Source: Symsagittifera roscoffensis (taxonomy: Eukaryota > Xenacoelomorpha > Acoela > Convolutidae). From it: DNA of 64,000 nt. The translations under genes and the position numbers were made by a program. The notes under the pieces are model-generated. The model saw only the letters and a program-made list of their open reading frames with translations. It did no database searches and was not told the origin of the DNA. The stretch spans positions 76,795,786-76,859,785 of the forward strand of contig NC_087065.1 in assembly GCF_963678635.1 (NCBI RefSeq), read 5' to 3'. Numbering within the stretch: position 1 is the first letter of the stretch; each line of letters starts with the position of its first letter. Below, piece by piece: positions 12,301 through 20,978 of the stretch.

Positions 12301-13391
12301 TTGCAACATACATTTGCTGCAACAGCAAAATCATAAAGTTGTTCTTTTCCAAAAAAAATCTTGCACTCAATAGCTTATGCCATAAATTTCGATTCTTCTG
12401 ATAGCCATTACAGATAAATATTTTGTTAGTACTGTATTTTTTAAATATTTTTGGATCACTAAAATGCGCGGTGGTTTGGGTACTATTAAATAATCTATCA
12501 AGATAAGCTTGGTCACAATTCGATTTTTATCAGGTAATTTTCGGAAAACATTCCCTTGTGTGTAGAAGAATAGCTCTAAATGTTTTTAACTTTCAGATCA
12601 ATTTAGCGAGGAAGGATAAAGGCTGGCTGTGAAGGCTCGAAATTTCACTTTACGCATCCTGAATTAGAAAGTGAACAAAAATCCCAGACTCCAGCATACT
12701 TATAAATCAATTGATCTATACCGCATTGATTCGGAATATTTGAAAATTATTCTGATTAGTTATTGAGTTGTTGTCAATAAACTGATATTGCTTTTAATTT
12801 TTTTTTCAGATATTCCAGAGATCAAGCAATCTTTTTCAAATGCAACAAAAAAACTGCTATGATAGCAAGGACTTATGACAATATAATATGCCTGAAACAA
12901 CTGGAAACATATTTTTATCTTTCCTTTTTATTGAATACGAATGGACGCTAGTTTGATGCGAAATCTAGTTCAAGATTGAGTAGATTTTTTTGCGCTGCAA
13001 TACTGTTTATTTTGAACAGATTTGAGTTGTTTTTTGGTGGTCGGTCATCAAGCTGAACTTAAGATTTCAACGGCAACTAGCCATAAAAATTAGAATTAGC
13101 CTCACAAGAAGCTTATGATCAGTTGATACGCTCAGAGCAAGTTGTCGCGACGTTGTTATGCAACTATGTTACGTAATTCTGATGTCAAGCTTATGGTGGT
13201 TTGTAGATGCGGTTGTTTTTTTTCGAATTCGAAATGAGCTTTTTATTCATTTATTCAAAAACTTGATTTCGCTTAATTAGGAAATCAATAAACTATTCTC
13301 TTCGAAAAAAAGTGAATTCCAGATGTTCTTGTTTCAATTTCAATTATAGTTAAATCATGAAAAAGCCTTTGTCTGCCCAACAAAAATGAAA
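9385..13391. other. Long AT-rich stretch without recognisable genes
   Basis: I see no exon with flanking splice consensus, no RNA gene and no intact transposon. There are two copies of an 'aaaaagttgcagatgaagtatctttttaaact'-type motif near 9470-9545 (about 60 bp apart). Short frames at 10101-10316, 10802-10984 and 11102-11748 lack supporting context. The stretch could be intronic to a minus-strand gene containing the exon at 14974-15214. Confidence 0.5.
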
Positions 13392-13393
13392 TA

Positions 13394-13835
13394 CACTGGG
13401 CTGCAATAAATAAGTAGAACCCTGATTTCATCGCGTAGAGAAATGATTTTTTTTGCAACTAATCGAGTTATACTATTGAAATTTTAGATATGCTAGATGA
13501 AATTACTTAACAGGACTTAGTTTGGTCAAAGTTGAGAAATTTTGCTTTGAAGGCGTAAATCAGCCAGTATTTCCTCATCAAGAGTTCATCTGAAACAACT
13601 TAAGAGTTCTTCTAAAACTGCTTAGGATATACTTGCTATTTTACGCTTTTAAAGTAAGATTTCTGCATATTTGACCATGCTAAATTCATCTAGCATATAA
13701 AATAGTTTCATCTAGCGTTTGTATTAAAATCAACCCCTCTATCTCTATTAGTTGCACAGAAAAAAAAACGTCAAGAAGAAAATCGTTCCTTTGCTCGTTG
13801 AAATCAAGTGTCTACTTATTTATTGCAACCCAGTG
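13394..13835. mobile_element. Tc1/mariner-type MITE with TA target duplication
   Basis: A 442-bp element with terminal inverted repeats CACTGGGCTGCAATAAATAA at the left and its near-perfect reverse (tattgcaacccagtg) at the right, flanked by TA on both sides (13392-13393 and 13836-13837). Further inverted similarity lies inside, with tagatgaaa/tttcatcta motifs near 13495 and 13710, so the element can fold extensively. TA duplication with CACTGGG/CCCAGTG ends fits non-autonomous Tc1/mariner elements. It has no coding capacity. Confidence 0.8.
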
Positions 13836-14151
13836 TACAATTCATTCAGAAACAAAATCATACGCTGAATAAAAGTCAATTGGGAATAGAAATTGTTGAG
13901 AAACTGTAGATACTCAAAATGTATTTCTTTGAAAATTAGCAACATTTTTTTATACTCCAAAGATTTTATTCAAAACCCAGAAGCAAAATACTTAAAACAA
14001 AATGACGGTTTTTTCTTGACTTTTTTAAATGTTGCAAAAGAATGTTTTAACCAGGCATGATCATCAATTTAACACCAACTCTGTCTGCAGGCAAAAAGGC
14101 TTTTGATTTCGAATGAAAAGCGTCAATGATCAGTATGCTGAGGCGCGCCAT

Positions 14152-14206
14152 GAGCAAAGTTAACATTCTCCCCGCCGAAACGCTTTCGGGGATGTTAACT
14201 TTGCTC
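14152..14206. repeat. Perfect 15-bp stem hairpin with GC-rich inner stem
   Basis: GAGCAAAGTTAACAT at 14152-14166 is exactly complementary to ATGTTAACTTTGCTC at 14192-14206. Inside lie CCCCG and CGGGG, which can extend the stem. It is only 65 bp from a hAT-like MITE but outside its target duplication. Function unknown. Confidence 0.7.
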
Positions 14207-14270
14207 AAATTTTGAAATTTTAATCACTGAGAATCAATAAGTTTGCTTTCAGTGCTAAGCAAGTTCAAAT

Positions 14271-14694
14271 TGAGAAGTGGGATCTTGGATTTTCTCGAGG
14301 TGGGGAGGGGGGAAAGACGGATTTTCATTTTTTTTTTTAAATGTGTCGTCTTTTTTTAGGTCGACCAAATTGATTTTCCAAACGCTGCCAGAACACCATT
14401 AAGACCGTATTTTGACTAAACCGTCCGAAAAAACAGGTCAAAAAAGCCGTTTTTGGGCACTTTTGCATTTGGGAAATTTTTTACCAACAAATCGCGATTT
14501 TCGGCGCGCGCTCGACATCAAAATTGGTTATTCGCCACGAAGGCACCTTTAGAAAATTTTTTGTGTCGGTCGACCTAAATTGGATATCATAAAAGAATAT
14601 CAAAGGGGGACCCTTTGGTTGGCAAGGATGTCAAATCCCCCAAACCCCCCCCCCCCCCTCCCCCATGAAAAAATTTAAAAAAATTCCGCCCCTA
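14271..14694 (-). mobile_element. hAT-like MITE, reverse copy
   Basis: Reverse-oriented member of the family at 4513-4910. The left end reads gtgggatcttggattttctcgagg and the right end ccgcccct. Flanks GTTCAAAT (14263-14270) and ATTCAAAT (14695-14702) match at 7 of 8 bases, consistent with an aged 8-bp target duplication. The interior has the characteristic ggtcgacc, cggcgcgcgc and poly-C segments. It is non-coding. Confidence 0.7.
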
Positions 14695-14973
14695 ATTCAA
14701 ATGGTAATTACATGAGAACTATCTAGTGGTGTTTTGAATATGAACGAGTGGGCGGACGCTGAAGAAGGCTCATACTCGACAAAAAACTAGAGAAACCGGT
14801 AGATTACCATTTGAATATTAATTTGAACTTAAAAATAAGTATAAAATGCTTCATTGTTGATGTAAACCGATCTTGATATTTCAAGTATTCTAGTATTAAT
14901 TTCATAGTAATGGTAATTTACGTTTTATGATATAAACATCTTGAAAAGTGTTTTTTTTTAATTTCAGACTGAC

Positions 14974-15214
14974 CTCTCCTCGTTCTGGGCGTCCACTTTG
15001 CTCCCCTTTCCCATCTTATTTGAGTTCACAACTGGCACTGGGGGGTTGGCATTCACATTCTGGTCGAACTTCTTGATTGTGCCCTCCGTGTCAAACTCCG
15101 CCGGCCCCTCCGCCCCCACCTGCTCCCCCTCTTCTTCGGTATCTGCAGGGTTATTCTGCTGGTTACGCAGGTTGCGCTGGTTTCTAACTCTGGCTATAGT
15201 GCTATGAATCATTT
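14974..15214 (-). CDS. Host gene exon, acidic disordered N-terminus (partial gene)
   Basis: A GC-rich island (241 bp) with strong exon signals on the minus strand. A pyrimidine-rich acceptor ending TTATGTTTCAG lies just right of 15214. The ATG is at 15212, 79 codons plus two bases are open, and a donor GAG|GTCAGT follows, with the last exon base at 14974, so the intron is phase 2. The encoded segment (beginning MIHSTIARVRNQRNLRNQQN) is basic at first, then acidic (EEEGEQ) and proline/asparagine-rich, and would be the N-terminus of a larger protein whose next exon lies further left. I do not recognise the family. The complementary plus-strand frame (14998-15207) has no matching donor and is treated as a shadow. 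Confidence 0.6.
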
Positions 15215-16216
15215 CTGAAACATAAACGTAAAAATTTATTCAAAAACAGCATACTCTCTTGGTCGTTTTTTTTTCCGTAAAATTGTGAAGCGGTTTTTTT
15301 TCCGTGGGGCGATGAAAACATCTGAACGAAAACCAAGAATTTATGCATATTGATAGTTATAGTAAATTAGGTATATGACGACGTTTTCTTCGCAAAAAGT
15401 AAAAAAAAAATATAAGAAATCGAAAAAATTCTAAATTTTTCTCAGATCAATTTTTTTACTTTTCTTTTACATTTTACATCCTCAAAAATAATCTAAGTAA
15501 ACTATCCGAAAATAGCTAATATAAATCGAATTTTAATTTAAATGCTTTAAAAAATCTTATTGCCCTATTATAAGTCATCTAGCTGGCTTTATTCACGCGA
15601 ATTTAGCTGAAAATAAAAAATGAAAAATTTTACGGATCGAATTGTGGCTTATAAAGCTTTAATATGATATATGCATCAAATCTCTCCGATGACTATTTCA
15701 GGTAACTGAAAATGCAAGAAAAAAATTTGAAAAACCGTTGGGAAAGAAGTCAAATCTTGCTTGGAAAAATTTAAATCGAAGTTCATAAAAAAACTCATTG
15801 ATCGAATACTCAGAACTCACACGCTAATTTATAACCAGGCGGATTCAACTGAAAGTTCATCGGCGACTATTACTCATCTTTTTGTTAAAACATATAGTTT
15901 ATTAATTTATAAACAATTATTCAGTGAAACTCCATTTTATCGCAAACTATCATTTACAATAAAAACTCAAAATGAAATTGTGCAGAATGGAAGGGCTCCA
16001 TGAAAAACAAAACATCTTGAAACTCAAAGCTCTAATCGATAACAAATTTGGCTTGTTTCGACAATCCCCTGCTAAGCGATGGAATAAGCGTTACGCAATT
16101 ACCAAGAACAAATTTTTATAAACAGTGTCCAGCAATGCATTAATATGACTAAGAAGAAGTGGCGAGTTACAATAGGTTTACTTGCCATATGTCAATACAG
16201 TGATGATTTAAATTAA
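15215..16216. other. AT-rich flank of the host exon
   Basis: Presumably upstream intron or 5' sequence of the minus-strand gene whose exon ends at 15214. No second exon with clear signals is visible. Confidence 0.4.
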
Positions 16217-16268
16217 CCGGACAAAACGCATTAAACTTGAAATTTAAAACGCGTTTTTCTCAAATTGG

Positions 16269-16759
16269 GTTGAGTTTAGGTGAAAACTTATGAAGACAAA
16301 ACTTGTTTAAAATTTTAGCAAAATTAATATCGTGTAATTTGTTTTGCGAAGTTCGGGCCCAAAATTTTACCCCAAAAATGGGTCGTTTTGGCTTTTTATA
16401 GTTAATCAGAAATTACCGCAAAAAGACCCAGTCGATCACAGACATAATTATATCAAAGTGAGCCCCCTTGCGTAGCCCAACAAATTTTAAGGAGGGTAAA
16501 TTCGCCAAAAAAAATAGCAAACTATTTAAAAGATTAGGGTTTTGGAGAATATACCCTTCTTAAAGTTTGTTGGGCTACGTAAGGGGCTCACATTGATATA
16601 ATTATGTCTGAGATCGACTGGGTCTTTTTGGCGTAATTTCTGATTAACTAAGAAAAGCCAAAATTTTGGGCCCGAACTTCGCAAAACAAATTACACCATT
16701 TTAATTCTGCTAAAATTTTAAGCAAGTTTTGTTTTCATAAGTTTTCACCTAAACTCAAC
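16269..16759. repeat. Foldback (long inverted repeat) element
   Basis: Two arms of about 210-230 bp in opposite orientation. The left arm starts gttgagtttaggtgaaaac and the right arm ends gttttcacctaaactcaac, with the centre near 16525. Shared landmarks are a gcgaagttcgggcccaaaatttt motif and its inverse, and a tagcccaacaaa/tttgttgggcta pair. Diverged relatives are visible around 39297-39835 and 44955-45590, and the flanking 'aaacgcatttaaacttgaaat'-like segment recurs with them, so this is a repeat family rather than a unique palindrome. It has no coding capacity. Confidence 0.7.
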
Positions 16760-16979
16760 ACGATTATTGTTTTTTTATTTCATTTGGCGAGATAAAAATA
16801 AATTTGTAAAAAAAACTGCCTTTTTTTCTATACTACCAAAAAAAACGTAGGTGGCAAAAATCACCAAATGCAGTTTATCTGCGTGGTAACTGCCAGTTAC
16901 AATCTGGGTTTTCTTATGACAAAAAGTCCAGGTTTAGTGTTTCGGATGAAACACAAAATTTCAAAACAAATATTTTTGG

Positions 16980-17165
16980 TATTTTCATTTATGAAAAAAT
17001 GCTGGTCATAACATTTCATAGTATGGAAAAAATGCCTATCATAATATTTCATGTTATGGAAAATGCTTATGATGCTATTTTCAAAGTATTTTTTTTGGTC
17101 TATGAAACAGTATGATAAGCATTTTTTTCATAATATGAAATCGTATGATAAGCATTTTTTGTCAA
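16980..17165. repeat. Short degenerate repeats of a 'tatgataagcattttt' motif
   Basis: Four to five imperfect copies of a 35-45 bp motif containing catttcata.tatggaaaaaatgc or its near-inverse lie directly left of the retrotransposon insertion point. They predate the insertion because the target site lies at their edge. Confidence 0.5.
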
Positions 17166-17166
17166 C

Positions 17167-17170
17167 CCGG
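17167..17170. repeat. Target-site duplication CCGG (left copy)
   Basis: CCGG immediately precedes the left LTR and recurs at 36062-36065 directly after the right LTR. A 4-bp duplication fits integration by a Ty3/Gypsy-type integrase. Without the element the site would read gtcaac-CCGG-gaaaag. Confidence 0.85.
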
Positions 17171-17578
17171 TGAGTTAGGACCGAAGTGTAACTCATAGAG
17201 TAATTTCGGATAGGGTACACCGTCTGCTCGTCACGCTATCTTATTTTCGGCCGGATAGATTCGTGCAACTTCTTAGTCTAATACCGATCCTAATCTTACT
17301 CTTATACTATCTAGTCTCAGGTTGTTTAACTAGTCTCTGCTAGGCTCAATAGATCTAGGGTATACTGGTTTATTGCGGCTGCTGAAGTGCTCGGGAGAGT
17401 CCAACTAATTTCTAAGTTAAATTCAAATCTCTCTGGTGCTGAAATTACAAGTAACTTCAGCACTTACAAATAAGTGGGTTGTTAGTTAGATGGATCATGA
17501 TTGGTTAATATTAAATACTTTACATTGGTAAAACATTTAATTTATCCAATCATAAAATATAGTTTAGATCAGGTTCCA
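17171..17578 (-). repeat. 3' LTR of the retrotransposon (left copy)
   Basis: In element orientation it starts TGGAACCTGATC and ends CCTAACTCA. It is identical to 35654-36061 except for one base (position 17500). It contains a CTATATTTTATG stretch near the U3 start, CCAAT-like motifs, a hairpin at 17436-17463 (GTGCTGAA/TTCAGCAC with an inner TTAC/GTAA pair) and an AATAAA. The R and U5 limits cannot be fixed from sequence alone. Confidence 0.95.
17369..17374 (-). terminator. Polyadenylation signal AATAAA in the 3' LTR
   Basis: Minus-strand AATAAA in the context GCCGCAATAAACCAG, roughly in the middle of the LTR where an R region would be expected. The same signal is at 35852-35857 in the 5' LTR, as in retroviruses with duplicated signals. 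Confidence 0.6.
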
Positions 17579-17585
17579 CCCATCC
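17579..17585 (-). promoter_or_regulatory. Weak polypurine tract next to the 3' LTR
   Basis: Minus-strand GGATGGG directly abuts the LTR start TGGAACC. This is the expected place of the plus-strand primer. It is short and interrupted by one T, so the call rests mainly on position. Confidence 0.4.
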
Positions 17586-19178
17586 GGGTTTTACAGAGTT
17601 TTTTAGAACAGTTCTTCTGTAATTCAAGGGTGGATGATGGACGTTGGTATTTGGCGAACATCATAATTTTCTTTCGCTTCTTCTTGTGACAACGACTGAG
17701 TCTCTGCAACAAAGTCAATTCTGATTCCAGAATGGTTGGCTATGTCAGGTTTTTCTGTTCTGCGTGGAGAACTTCTTTTGTGTATGATCTAGTTTGGGAA
17801 TGGCGTGGAGATTGTGCGTGGAGGGGATGCCTGGTTACTCGGATCTGTACGTATACTTGAACATCGAGGTGGTCATTGGTCTAGTTCAATGAAGTCCTTT
17901 TCTGCGAAGTCAAGTCGTACTCTAAATCCTTTGAGTTGTGATTGTGAGCGGCATATCGATTGTAGTTGGTCATTCTCTCTCGAGTGTAGTGAGGTCGTCT
18001 TGTCTTTTGATGTTCGTCCTTGGTGTTGTATTCTGATCTATATATTGCATCATGTGATTTTACATTTTATAAAACTTTTATTAGTTTAATATTTTTTAAT
18101 AATGATTTTAGTTAGTTGTTTTCACAAAAGCTTTTTGTTTTAGTTCGGTTATTTTGAAGAGTTACTCACCCTTGAGTAGCTCTTATTAAAAATAAAGGTG
18201 TGGTCACAAAGCGTGGATGTAGCGCGGTGGGTTAGGCCGGCTATAGAGCATGCTCAGGACGTCCTTTCCTGGTGGGTTAGGCCAGGAGTGGGAGTATGAT
18301 TTCATGCGGTGTTTGTGAGGGGTCCTGTTATGTGACAACGTTTTATGTTGGGTTTGTTGTGGTTTTACTTATGTCTTGTTGGTTATGTACTTTTTCCAAA
18401 AAGCAAATTGTTTGTGGTATGGGTTTGTCTTTCGACTTTTTTGTGTTTTATTATTTCTTTCTAAGACTTTGTAATAGTCTTCAAAAGAATAAATTATCCA
18501 GTTTTAAACTGGGTTAATCCGGTTTGGGTACCGTTGGTTTCCTTTTCTTAGTCATGCTGTTATTCTATGATTTGTGGTATTTAGTAAGCTGCGTTGGTTA
18601 GTTTTGTTTAGTATATGATTCCTTTCCAACCGGGTTAAAGGAAAGTTTGAAACATGTTATTGTATGTTAGAGTTGTTGAGTGTGAAAACTTGAAACTGAA
18701 ATTCATTATTTTAAACAATTCTTCGTGGGCGAGCTGTGCGAGTGTGGATAGAATTTCTGTGCGAATGAATGAAAATATCAAAAGGTTAGTACTGCAATTG
18801 CATTTTATTAATTTACTACAATTGCATTTACTGCAATTGCATTTTATTAATTTACTACATAGAATTTAGAAATTTACTGCTAGTTATGGGGGAATTTTAA
18901 GATACAAATTTTCATCATATGTAGATTTACTGCTTTTGGGGGGAAATTTTATAAATTAATTTACTGCATTGGTATTATATTTATTTAATTGTTGGTGCAA
19001 AAGTTTAATAGGGTTTTGAACAGTTTTGAAGAAGTTTGCTATTTTTTATTTTTCTTTTGTGAATTTTTCAGATGATCTAGGATGAAGGCTAAAAATCTAA
19101 AGAAAACATGAATAAAGAATGGTGAGTTTTTTAATACTGTAATTAATTAGTAATATTTACTTAATTTATACTTACCTG
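17586..19178 (-). other. 3' non-coding region of the element with short direct repeats
   Basis: About 1.6 kb between the last ORF and the 3' LTR. A 29-bp sequence beginning actgcaattgcattttatt occurs at 18791-18819 and again at 18830-18858. A 'ggtgggttaggcc' motif occurs twice near 18226-18286. No minus-strand frame of convincing length is present. Several short plus-strand frames (for example 17805-18089) are antisense to the element. The G/T-rich plus-strand composition continues through here, so it belongs to the element. Confidence 0.6.
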
Positions 19179-20978
19179 TTAGTCGTCGGGGAAAAAACCG
19201 TGGGGGAAGATGTCGTGAATTAGTTCTGAAGTTGTTAGTAGTTTAGCTAAGATGCGGATGATATTTTTAGTTTGAAGCAGTGGCCAAAGCAATTGAAGTG
19301 CCTTAATAGTGGTTAGTTCTTCAGTGCCTACTGCAAACTCATAAGGTGTGTTTTGGATTAAGTTATATAATTTGTGGTTAAATTTAGTGTTGTGGATGAA
19401 TTCTAAAATTGGGATTTCTATAGGTTGTAGGAATTCGTGCGGGATAAGGAAGGGTCGGGATTCTTCGGCGTTGAAGGTTTTGGTGATGGGGCAGAAAATG
19501 TACATTTGGGTTATGGGGTCATAATTACGAAGAATACCATGGAGGTTAGTGTCTTTAATACAATATGTGAAATTTAGGAAATACGGTGAAGTGTATTTTG
19601 AATTGATGAATTGGAAACGATGGTGTGGTTGTCTAGAGGGTGTGTGGAGGTCAAAGTGATTTTGGATGAAACGATAGTAACTGTATGTATGTGTTTGTTT
19701 AGTGCGCAACATAATATCGTGTGAGCAGTGTAAATCTCTTTCGTGTGGTGCAAGGAAATGAAAGGTTAGTGAAAATATTTGGAAGCGTTCTTTAAAACTT
19801 TCGTATGCCTGTGTGTCTGTTAGTGCTTCTGAAATAATGTGATCAAACTTGCGGTCGAAGATGTTTAGTGTAAATATATATGGTGTCTTGATGAAAAATT
19901 TCTCGGTGATTTGTGGATTAGCGAAGCGATCGTCGTCTAAGAATTGATCTTGGTTAGCTCTGATGATGTTGTGATCGTAGTATTCTAGCGTATATTCATT
20001 AGCTCTAGGTGCAGTGTGTATTTTTAGTGATTTTTTATATCCAACGTAAGTAAACTGTCTAGCGGTTAGTGGTGTAGTGAGTTGATATAGCATGTCCTTG
20101 TTTCGTTCTATATCGATGGAAGTACTGGATAAAGGTAAGCAAAGAGGGTTAGTGAAATGATAGTATGAGGTCCAAGAGAGAGTCGGCATTAAAACGTATT
20201 CATCTACAAAGTTGCGTGTTTCGTTAGCGTCGTGAGGGGTGTTTAAAGTGTATTGTGGAAACGAGGGTAAGGTGATAGCTAAAAATTCTTTAGTGTTAGT
20301 ATGCTGGGGGTGGTTGATGTATTCACGGGCTGTTCCTGGTTTTGCTGGGAAAGGATGGTTGGGGAATTTTCTTTTAAAAGTGCGGTAAGCTCTATTAGTG
20401 TTTAGTGAAGATATAGTGGATGTGGATGATGGTGTTAATGATTCAGTATAATTTGAAGAGGGTGTAGGGGGATTGGATGAATTTGTAGTGGAGGAGATTT
20501 GGTTTATGGTCGGGGTGTTAAGATGGTAGGGTTGCTGTTGGAGGGTAATAAAATTATCTAGCTCTGGGGAGATTCGGGGGGTGTCTGGAGAATGAGATGA
20601 TTGGTCAGATTGGTATGAGGAGTAGGTTGGGGTAACTTGGGAAGCATAAGAGGGTGTCGGAGTGATTGGGTCAGGGTTATTGGACAATATGGGTTGAAAA
20701 GGAGGTTGAGAAAAATTAGAAGGGTTATGAAAATTATTGGATGGGGATGGTTCTGAGTCGGCAAATTCATCGGGGGTTTCAATATTCGGGTTATTTAGCT
20801 GTGAGATGGAGTATAAAACTGAAATATGTGAGTTAGTGTCGGAATTCATGCCTGATGTTACATTGCTAGATGGAAAATCGGGTGGCGGAAAAGCAAAAAG
20901 TGGTATGATTGGGATTGAAGAGGTAAGATTGGTTGGATGGGAATTTGATCGGTGTAGTGATCCAAGTTGGCGGCTCAT
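19179..20978 (-). CDS. Orphan accessory protein, 599 aa (last ORF of the element)
   Basis: Function unknown. The ATG at 20978 overlaps the env stop codon in an ATGA arrangement, which suggests translation by termination-reinitiation after env. Residues 1 to about 200 are low-complexity (Ser, Thr, Asn, Pro, Gln) and probably disordered. Residues about 200-599 look like a folded domain rich in aromatic residues and His, with few Cys. I see no signal peptide, membrane segment, zinc motif or known catalytic motif. It lies where retroviruses keep accessory or regulatory genes. A host-derived gene or an unannotated viral structural protein are both possible. It shares the A/C-rich coding bias of the rest of the element, so it has been resident for a long time. 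Confidence 0.8.
   Translation of the reverse strand: MSRQLGSLHRSNSHPTNLTSSIPIIPLFAFPPPDFPSSNVTSGMNSDTNSHISVLYSISQLNNPNIETPDEFADSEPSPSNNFHNPSNFSQPPFQPILSNNPDPITPTPSYASQVTPTYSSYQSDQSSHSPDTPRISPELDNFITLQQQPYHLNTPTINQISSTTNSSNPPTPSSNYTESLTPSSTSTISSLNTNRAYRTFKRKFPNHPFPAKPGTAREYINHPQHTNTKEFLAITLPSFPQYTLNTPHDANETRNFVDEYVLMPTLSWTSYYHFTNPLCLPLSSTSIDIERNKDMLYQLTTPLTARQFTYVGYKKSLKIHTAPRANEYTLEYYDHNIIRANQDQFLDDDRFANPQITEKFFIKTPYIFTLNIFDRKFDHIISEALTDTQAYESFKERFQIFSLTFHFLAPHERDLHCSHDIMLRTKQTHTYSYYRFIQNHFDLHTPSRQPHHRFQFINSKYTSPYFLNFTYCIKDTNLHGILRNYDPITQMYIFCPITKTFNAEESRPFLIPHEFLQPIEIPILEFIHNTKFNHKLYNLIQNTPYEFAVGTEELTTIKALQLLWPLLQTKNIIRILAKLLTTSELIHDIFPHGFFPDD

Noticed and set aside
17805..18089. Plus-strand 94-codon frame next to the 3' LTR, position similar to antisense genes of some retroviruses
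   Set aside because: No motif, such as a leucine zipper, is visible and the G/T-rich strand bias produces such frames. Noted only as a hypothesis.
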